Shown here one piece after another: positions 6,715 through 10,681 of a stretch of DNA of 10,681 nucleotides. Numbering within the stretch: the first letter of the stretch is position 1; every line of letters starts with the position of its first letter. The position numbers and the translations under genes are program-made. The DNA comes from Pullilachnospira_A gallistercoris (GTDB lineage: Bacteria; Bacillota; Clostridia; Lachnospirales; Lachnospiraceae): assembly GCA_018712125.1 (NCBI GenBank), contig DVHM01000046.1:1-10681 (forward strand), read 5' to 3'. Under the pieces are notes generated by a model. That model saw only the letters and a list, made by a program, of their open reading frames with translations. It had not been told where the DNA came from and ran no database searches.

Positions 6715-7348
6715 AATAACTTCCCTCCATTCTCCTGTTGAGATCCCAGATGGTAAACACTGTCAGAAGGATGGAAAACACCACCCCGATCAAAAGCATT
6801 CCCACCGGAGACCAGGCAACTGCCGCCACCGCCAGCAACGTCCCCACTGTCGCGGAAACATAGGCCACCAACATGCTCAGCGCAAAATTGATCAGATGCC
6901 GGGCGATGAACTGAAAGAGCTGTATCGTGCTGTAAGCAAGCAGCCCGGAAGCCAGACTTGCGATCGGCTGCATGACGGGGCCGATCCCCGCGTATTCTCT
7001 ATCTCCAAACAAAATCATCAGTATTGTCGGTCCCGCCACCAGAACCAGACTCCAGATCAGTTTTCTGACGCAGTCCCCTGTGACGGCGGACCGGAAAATT
7101 TTCCTCCCCCGAACAGAGGATTTCAAAAACTCCAGTCCCGGAAATTCCTTCGTGCAGATTCCTCCGAATACCCAGTAATCCGCGATGATCTCCACACAGC
7201 ACAGAATCATGGCAGACAGGATGGTGGCAAGAATTGCGTCCACGCAAAAGAAAATAGCAAAAATCAGTACCGCCACCGGCATAATTAGCAACATCAGAAT
7301 CCGATAGAGCAGCGGTGTAAACAAAAGATAACTTCTGACCAGTTTCAT
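6698..7348 (-). CDS. ABC-2-type permease subunit, first permease of the YtrA-like operon
   Basis: A 216-residue membrane protein with six predicted helices (about 13-33, 36-57, 95-113, 123-147, 153-175 and 180-201) and a charged cytoplasmic stretch near 65-95. It lacks soluble domains. The gene starts 16 bp after the ATPase stop; AGGAGG (7359-7364) begins right at that stop and is 10 nt from the ATG, a slightly long but acceptable spacing. Its last codons overlap the next permease. With two different small permeases and one ATPase in a row under a GntR regulator, the organisation is that of YtrBCD-like exporters or permeases linked to cell-envelope antibiotics. The transported molecule is unknown. 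Confidence 0.82.
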   Translation of the reverse strand: MKLVRSYLLFTPLLYRILMLLIMPVAVLIFAIFFCVDAILATILSAMILCCVEIIADYWVFGGICTKEFPGLEFLKSSVRGRKIFRSAVTGDCVRKLIWSLVLVAGPTILMILFGDREYAGIGPVMQPIASLASGLLAYSTIQLFQFIARHLINFALSMLVAYVSATVGTLLAVAAVAWSPVGMLLIGVVFSILLTVFTIWDLNRRMEGSYYDGTM

Positions 7349-7364
7349 CGCTTATCATCCTCCT

Positions 7365-8276
7365 CTACAACCGGATCCGACTGTTGGCCTTCATGACAGC
7401 CACACAGATCTGGGACAGGCTGGGACGCTCCAGTTCCACATCCATACCCGCGAGCCGATCCAGATTTTCCGACAGGCAGACGCCCTCAAATCCATAGGTG
7501 TTTCTGCTCATGGTATAGAGAATCTTTGCCGCTTCGTCAGCATCCTTCAGCTCGCCCTTTACCACGGTATATTTCTCCTTCAGGTCTTCCACAAATCCCT
7601 GCTCCATAACCTGGCCGTGTTCCATGATGATGGCATAGTCCGTCACATTCTCCATATCCGCGATATTGTGGGTGGAGAAAAAGACCGTCCGCTTTCCCTC
7701 CCCCTGATCCAGATACTGGCGGAGGATATCACAGAGGATATCCCGCATCAGCGGATCTAATGGAGAAGCCGGCTCATCGAGGATCAGAAGACTCGTCTCC
7801 CTGGCCAGAACCCCCGCCAGCATCAGCTTCATCTTATTGCCGTCCGACAGGTCGCTGACCTTCTTCTGCTTGCCGCCGGCAGTGTTGGCGGATATCTGAA
7901 GCTGTTCCAGAAGGCTCTCAAACTTCTCTCTGTCAAATTTGTCAAACAGCATCTGTGTCACTTCTTCCACCTGCTGCACAGTCCAGTTTGGCAGATAGTA
8001 GTTGCCCGGGCCAGTGTAGCCGATCATCTCCCTCACCGGCACATCCTCCTGCTCCCGGTCCTTGTCGTTCCACTTGCCGAAAAAGGTAAGTTCTCCCTTA
8101 TAGTCCAGGCGCGTCCCGGCGAGAATATTGATCAGTGTCGTCTTTCCCGCGCCGTTTTCTCCTATTAAAGCTGTGGCAAATCCTTCCGGAATGGAAAGAC
8201 TTGGAATATCCAGGGTAAATCCCCTGTACTTTTTATTGATCTGTTTCATCTCAATGGCACTGTTCGCGATTTCCAT
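7365..8276 (-). CDS. ABC transporter ATP-binding protein, YtrB-like
   Basis: A 303-residue cytoplasmic ATPase that should energise the two permeases encoded downstream. Walker A GENGAGKT is at 39-46, Walker B LLILDEP at 163-169 with Glu168 as catalytic base, and the switch histidine is His203 in FFSTHN. The signature is unusual: LSDGN (143-147) followed by KMKLMLAGVLA, where canonical proteins have LSGGQ. The Q-loop region reads IGYTGPGNYYLPNWTV with no obvious glutamine. Both features are within the range seen in ABC-2 ATPases of the YtrB type, so I take the protein as functional. About 80 extra C-terminal residues after the H-loop are also typical. AAGGAG (8284-8289) lies 7 nt upstream of the ATG. 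The gene is 28 bp downstream of the GntR gene, in one operon. Confidence 0.93.
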   Translation of the reverse strand: MEIANSAIEMKQINKKYRGFTLDIPSLSIPEGFATALIGENGAGKTTLINILAGTRLDYKGELTFFGKWNDKDREQEDVPVREMIGYTGPGNYYLPNWTVQQVEEVTQMLFDKFDREKFESLLEQLQISANTAGGKQKKVSDLSDGNKMKLMLAGVLARETSLLILDEPASPLDPLMRDILCDILRQYLDQGEGKRTVFFSTHNIADMENVTDYAIIMEHGQVMEQGFVEDLKEKYTVVKGELKDADEAAKILYTMSRNTYGFEGVCLSENLDRLAGMDVELERPSLSQICVAVMKANSRIRL

Positions 8277-8304
8277 GACTCTTCTCCTTCCCTTTGTCCT
8301 GCCC

Positions 8305-8676
8305 TCAGTCTTTCATCTGAAGCAGAACAGAAAATGTCTCCATCAGCTCCTCTTTGCTGATGCCGGCAACCTTTGCCGCGTCGATGGCATCCTGCAGATT
8401 CTCTTCCACTTTTCTCATATATTGTTCCTTCATCATGTCGCTGTCCTGGGAATTCACATAGAATCCCTTGCCCTGCATGGCAGTGACCAGTCCTTCCGAC
8501 TCCAGCTGTTCATAAGCTTTCATCGTGGTAATCACGCTGATCTTCAGCTCTCTGGCCAGCGCCCGGATGGACGGGAGATACTCTCCCTGTTTCAGCTTTC
8601 CCGACATGATGTCCTCCCGGAAAGAATCCGCAATCTGCTGATAAATCGGTATACCTGAATTCTGCAGTAACTTCAT
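8305..8676 (-). CDS. GntR-family regulator, YtrA subfamily
   Basis: A 123-residue regulator with the GntR winged helix at about 10-77: PIYQQIADSFREDIMSGKL, then LPSIRALARELKIS and TMKAYEQLESEGLV, ending in GKGFYV. Only about 45 residues follow, forming a short helical dimerisation tail, which is the mark of the YtrA subfamily; FadR or HutC types carry large effector domains. YtrA regulators normally repress the ABC transporter operon of which they are the first gene, and here the ATPase gene begins 28 bp downstream. AGAGGG (8683-8688) is 6 nt from the ATG. Repeats overlapping the upstream promoter are candidate operators. The inducing signal is unknown; in Bacillus subtilis ytr genes respond to certain wall-active antibiotics. 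Confidence 0.93.
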   Translation of the reverse strand: MKLLQNSGIPIYQQIADSFREDIMSGKLKQGEYLPSIRALARELKISVITTMKAYEQLESEGLVTAMQGKGFYVNSQDSDMMKEQYMRKVEENLQDAIDAAKVAGISKEELMETFSVLLQMKD

Positions 8677-8731
8677 GTTCCACCCTCTTTCTGCGGAAAC
8701 AGTGCAGTTTTCTTCGCATCTGTTTCATGTG

Positions 8732-8759
8732 TTTATACTGTATATACTGTACTGCACAA
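8732..8759 (-). promoter_or_regulatory. Promoter of the YtrA-like operon with tandem 9-bp repeats in its spacer
   Basis: Leftward -10 TATAAA (8737-8732) and -35 TTGTGC (8759-8754) are 16 bp apart. The spacer and -10 hold two perfect head-to-tail copies of the 9-mer TATACTGTA (8734-8742 and 8743-8751, + strand reading). A regulator bound there would block RNA polymerase, which fits autorepression by the GntR protein. Repeats and spacing are seen directly; the -35 is only a partial match. Confidence 0.5.
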
Positions 8760-8798
8760 CTGTTTATATGTTATATATACAGCATATACACTGTTGTG
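8755..8798. repeat. 44-bp imperfect dyad upstream of the YtrA-like operon
   Basis: Concentric inverted repeats share one centre (8776/8777): CACAAC (8755-8760) with GTTGTG (8793-8798), and TATATG (8765-8770) with CATATA (8783-8788). In all, 18 of 22 position pairs match. It fills the whole gap between the stop of the SdpI-like gene at 8799 and the YtrA-like promoter, overlapping the -35. A T-run is absent on both strands, so an operator is more likely than a terminator. It also reads as a possible read-through hairpin. Confidence 0.6.
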
Positions 8799-9848
8799 TC
8801 AATAGTTTTCGCGAATATTTTTTATTTTTTCCTGAAGCGTCTCGTAGATCTCCCTGGTATCCGCCTTATTTTCCCCGTTCAGGATGACGGTCTTCCCATT
8901 TACGGTCAGTGCCACAACCGCGTCACAGGAAGCGTAGGTATATCTTGTGTAGGCTCCATAGAGTTCATTTTCAAAGGAACCCAGAGACATTTTCAGATTT
9001 CCAAATCCGTTGGTCCTGGTGCCGGAGACATCCCGGGAAGGATCTTCTTCCTGTAAACGGATCTCATCGATATCTTCATACCGGATCGTCAGATCCTCCC
9101 AGTTGGCTGTCTCCACGGTAAAGGAATCCTGCCGGTATACGATCTCCATATCTCCGGTAAAGAGTGACCAGACCACAAAAACAATGATTGCCAGCGTCAA
9201 AACGACCGTCACAACTTTCTTTGCGGGGGAAAGCGGAGCGATTTCCCGGGTCCTCCCCTCCCGCTTCATCTTTTTGTAATAGAGATAAGAGTAAAAACAG
9301 GGGAGAAGGGCGGCAATCAGAACCAGCACCATAAATACCAGAACCGATCCGTAATAATCGGAGAAGAGACTGCAGACCATACAGAGGATGCCGCAGATGA
9401 ACCAGCATTTTCCGCTGAACCGGTGGGTGGCATTCCAGTTTTCCTCATTTTCGAGAGCCCACTTCACTTTGATGCCCATGGTGCTGTTCTGACGGATTTT
9501 GGGAAGGTAATTTCCGAAAACAACAAACATGAGGCCGAAAGCAAAGTACATCAGCGTTGTTATCAGGGAGAAGGACTCCACTCCTGTGCGGACAAAATGA
9601 AACACGCTGCAGAAAAGCAGAGAGATAATCGGAAGTATCCAGAAAATCAGCCCCATCGCCTTCCGATCCTGATCTCTGTTCTTCCTGTCGTGGAGAGTAA
9701 TCAGAATACAGAGCCAGTGAGCCGCCAGAAAAAACAGCGGGTAAAACACAAACTCTCTCTGCAGTAATCCCTCAATGGGGATGGGCAGCAGGATAACCAG
9801 CGAGGACCCTATCAGATTTCCCTTATTTTTCATGATCATTTCCTTCAT
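8799..9848 (-). CDS. sdpI: SdpI-like immunity membrane protein with C-terminal PH-like extension
   Basis: A 349-residue membrane protein. Residues 107-145 hold the SdpI-family signature, FVVFGNYLPKIRQNSTMGIK followed by a TLxNEExWxxTHRF-like stretch (ENEENWNATHRFSGK). SdpI in Bacillus subtilis protects against the SDP killing peptide and also sequesters the SdpR repressor at the membrane. Helices fit near 12-28, 33-52, 66-84, 95-112, 147-163, 167-188 and 211-230. The first section resembles the DUF1648 part of the family but is divergent. About 115 soluble residues follow the last helix (VYRQDSFTVETANWEDLTIRY onward), rich in beta-strand and similar in character to bacterial PH-like domains; B. 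subtilis SdpI lacks this. The ATG at 9848 overlaps the repressor gene by 26 bp and has AAGGAG 9 nt upstream; ATG 9833 is an alternative. The symbol is family-level. Confidence 0.87.
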   Translation of the reverse strand: MKEMIMKNKGNLIGSSLVILLPIPIEGLLQREFVFYPLFFLAAHWLCILITLHDRKNRDQDRKAMGLIFWILPIISLLFCSVFHFVRTGVESFSLITTLMYFAFGLMFVVFGNYLPKIRQNSTMGIKVKWALENEENWNATHRFSGKCWFICGILCMVCSLFSDYYGSVLVFMVLVLIAALLPCFYSYLYYKKMKREGRTREIAPLSPAKKVVTVVLTLAIIVFVVWSLFTGDMEIVYRQDSFTVETANWEDLTIRYEDIDEIRLQEEDPSRDVSGTRTNGFGNLKMSLGSFENELYGAYTRYTYASCDAVVALTVNGKTVILNGENKADTREIYETLQEKIKNIRENY

Positions 9849-10116
9849 GTTCAGACGCTCCTTTCAGATCGCTAATCCAGAGCATGATCTCCTCCAGCAC
9901 AGAGGCATTCAGCTCGTAATAAATATACTTTCCCTCCCTTGTATCCCGGATCAGATCCGCCTCCTTCAGCACGGACAGATGGCGGGAGATGGAGGCCGCG
10001 GTAACCGGAAAATGTTCCCCGATCTCCCCGGCAGAGAGTCTTCCATCTTTCAAGAGATTTAAAATTTCCCGGCGGATCGGGTCCGCCAGGGCTTTTAAGG
10101 TATTCTGCAGGCTCAA
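9823..10116 (-). CDS. sdpR: ArsR-family repressor, SdpR-like
   Basis: A 97-residue winged-helix repressor. It opens with LKALADPIRREILNLL, has the helix-turn-helix at about 28-52 (ITxxSISRHLSVLKEADLI-like, here VTAASISRHLSVLKEADLI), and the wing TREGKYIYYELN at 59-70. The metal-binding ELCVCDL box of arsenic and cadmium sensors is absent, which fits the SdpR type that responds to a membrane protein and not to metal. The overlapping downstream gene encodes an SdpI-family protein, the known partner. The start is TTG 10116; the only nearby ATG (10124) is out of frame and hits a stop, and an in-frame stop lies shortly upstream. The ribosome binding site (GAGGA) is rather far at about 12 nt. A 23-bp inverted repeat upstream is its likely operator. 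The symbol is family-level. Confidence 0.88.
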   Translation of the reverse strand: MSLQNTLKALADPIRREILNLLKDGRLSAGEIGEHFPVTAASISRHLSVLKEADLIRDTREGKYIYYELNASVLEEIMLWISDLKGASEHEGNDHEK

Positions 10117-10144
10117 CGGTACATCACTTCCTCTACTCTGTTAT

Positions 10145-10200
10145 TTAACATTTAACCTAATTGTTAATTGATATAATATCAAAAATTCTCCGACTGTCAA
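10145..10200 (-). promoter_or_regulatory. Promoter and 23-bp operator of the SdpR/SdpI-like operon
   Basis: Leftward -35 TTGACA (10200-10195), a 16-bp spacer and -10 TATTAT (10178-10173) form the best promoter in the window. Just downstream, covering the expected transcription start, is a 23-bp inverted repeat (10145-10167) with arms TTAACA and TGTTAA and 9 of 11 pairs matching around the central base. This is the expected place for autorepression by the ArsR-type protein. Confidence 0.75.
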
Positions 10201-10220
10201 GAGACAGAAGGAACATTCGC

Positions 10221-10255
10221 ATAAAACAAGAGAGCCGGATTTCTCCGACTCTCTT
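10221..10255 (-). terminator. Leftward intrinsic terminator downstream of the Abi-like pseudogene
   Basis: Arms AAGAGAG (10228-10234) and CTCTCTT (10249-10255) continue after one mismatch into CGGA (10236-10239) and TCCG (10244-10247) around a TTTC loop. Read leftward the stem is followed by GTTTTAT (10227-10221). It separates the Abi-like gene at the right edge from the SdpR promoter. Confidence 0.65.
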
Positions 10256-10257
10256 AA

Positions 10258-10279
10258 GTATATGTCCGCAAACATATAC
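10258..10279. repeat. Perfect 8-bp-arm inverted repeat
   Basis: GTATATGT (10258-10265) and ACATATAC (10272-10279) flank a 6-nt loop CCGCAA. It lies 2 bp from the neighbouring terminator hairpin, at the point where base composition turns AT-rich. It could be an operator, a second part of the terminator, or a trace of an insertion boundary; nothing decides between these. Confidence 0.5.
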
Positions 10280-10327
10280 CCCAATTAGTACTTATAATAT
10301 ATACCAAACATGTTTAAGATGCAAGTT

Positions 10328-10681
10328 TTATATAAATTTTTTTAAAATATCCATTCTTGATTTTAAATCTGGATGTATTACTATAGATGACACACTACTA
10401 TTAACAGATTTTTTATAATTTTCCGTTATTTTTTCAAACTCTCTAATAAACGATTTTATTTCTGTTTTTTGAACTCTAAGCAATTTCAAGTTTTAAACAT
10501 TGTTTCATTGCATTTGTAGGATCAATATTTCTGAATCTGGTATCAAAAACAACTGCATTATGAGCAATAGCATTTCTTAAATCCTTCAATGTATAAATAT
10601 ATTTATATATCAATTGTCTATTTGTATCACAGGAAACTGTTAAACCTAAACGTTTTGAGATATCGTCTCTAACATCAAACG
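10328..10681 (-). pseudogene. Abi_2/HEPN-type abortive-infection protein gene, 3' part, frame-broken
   Basis: Reading leftward from the right edge, 67 codons (10679-10479) give a segment containing YKYIYTLKDLRNAIAHN, with the R-x4-H motif (RNAIAH) of HEPN domains in the form found in Abi_2 (AbiD/AbiF-like) phage-abortive-infection proteins, then VVFDTRFRNIDPTNAMKQ. The frame stops at TAG 10478-10476. A second frame, overlapping at 10480, continues for 50 codons (LRVQKTEIKSFIREFEKITE onward, ending LKKFI) to TAA 10330-10328, and reads as the usual charged C-terminus of the same family. The two halves therefore come from one gene broken by an out-of-frame deletion or indel near 10478-10483. I expect intact relatives to have extra residues between the halves. 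The region is far more AT-rich than its neighbours, suggesting transfer. The N-terminus is off the window. Confidence 0.72.

Noticed and set aside
8128..8658. Rightward open frame of 176 codons
   Set aside because: Antisense to the ATPase start and the GntR gene; its sequence does not resemble a known family.
8734..8790. Tandem TA-rich repeats as a CRISPR or microsatellite
   Set aside because: Only two short 9-bp copies and a dyad exist, with no spacers; promoter-operator architecture explains them better.
10161..10418. Rightward open frame of 85 codons across the terminator and Abi-like region
   Set aside because: It starts inside the SdpR operator, crosses two hairpins and is antisense to the Abi-like 3' end; no supporting features.

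Overview
The window reads as chromosomal DNA of a Gram-positive anaerobe of the class Clostridia, most likely a gut-type Lachnospiraceae. The reasons are strong AGGAGG-type ribosome binding sites, several TTG starts, mid-range GC content, and family content typical of that group: a YtrA-type GntR/ABC operon, an SdpR/SdpI pair and a membrane-anchored arylsulfotransferase. No RNA gene, insertion sequence, CRISPR array or origin was seen. The last ~425 bases are clearly more AT-rich than the rest.

Layout. (1) 1-2402, leftward: a TetR-family repressor gene followed by an ABC half-exporter that runs off the left edge. Palindromic operator candidates lie in front of both genes. (2) 2457-4139, leftward: an anchored aryl-sulfate sulfotransferase (ASST) with all four expected active-site residues. 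(3) 4275-6001, rightward: an OmpR-type response regulator and a short-loop histidine kinase, overlapping by 4 bp and divergent from the ASST gene. An 11-bp-period direct repeat in the divergent gap sits where an OmpR/PhoB-type activator would sit for the ASST promoter, which suggests, as inference only, that the two-component system controls the sulfotransferase. (4) 8676-6010, leftward: a four-gene YtrA-like operon (GntR regulator, ABC ATPase, two six-helix permeases) converging on the kinase gene with an 8-bp gap. A strong hairpin plus T-tract terminator for this operon is written inside the last 50 bases of the kinase gene. (5) 10116-8799, leftward: an ArsR-type SdpR-like repressor overlapping an SdpI-like immunity membrane protein that carries an extra C-terminal domain. 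A clean promoter and a 23-bp operator lie upstream. (6) 10221-10681: a leftward terminator hairpin, a second perfect hairpin, and the broken 3' part of an Abi_2/HEPN abortive-infection-type gene entering from the right edge.

Taken together the region is a run of small, self-regulated envelope-facing modules: a TetR-controlled exporter, a short-loop kinase system, a YtrA-type antibiotic/envelope-stress transporter, and an SDP-type toxin immunity pair. Next to them lies a decayed phage-defence gene. I do not see a wholly new system. The parts most worth checking are the regulatory architecture around the sulfotransferase, the terminator embedded in the kinase gene, the large dyad in front of the YtrA-like operon, and the disrupted Abi gene.
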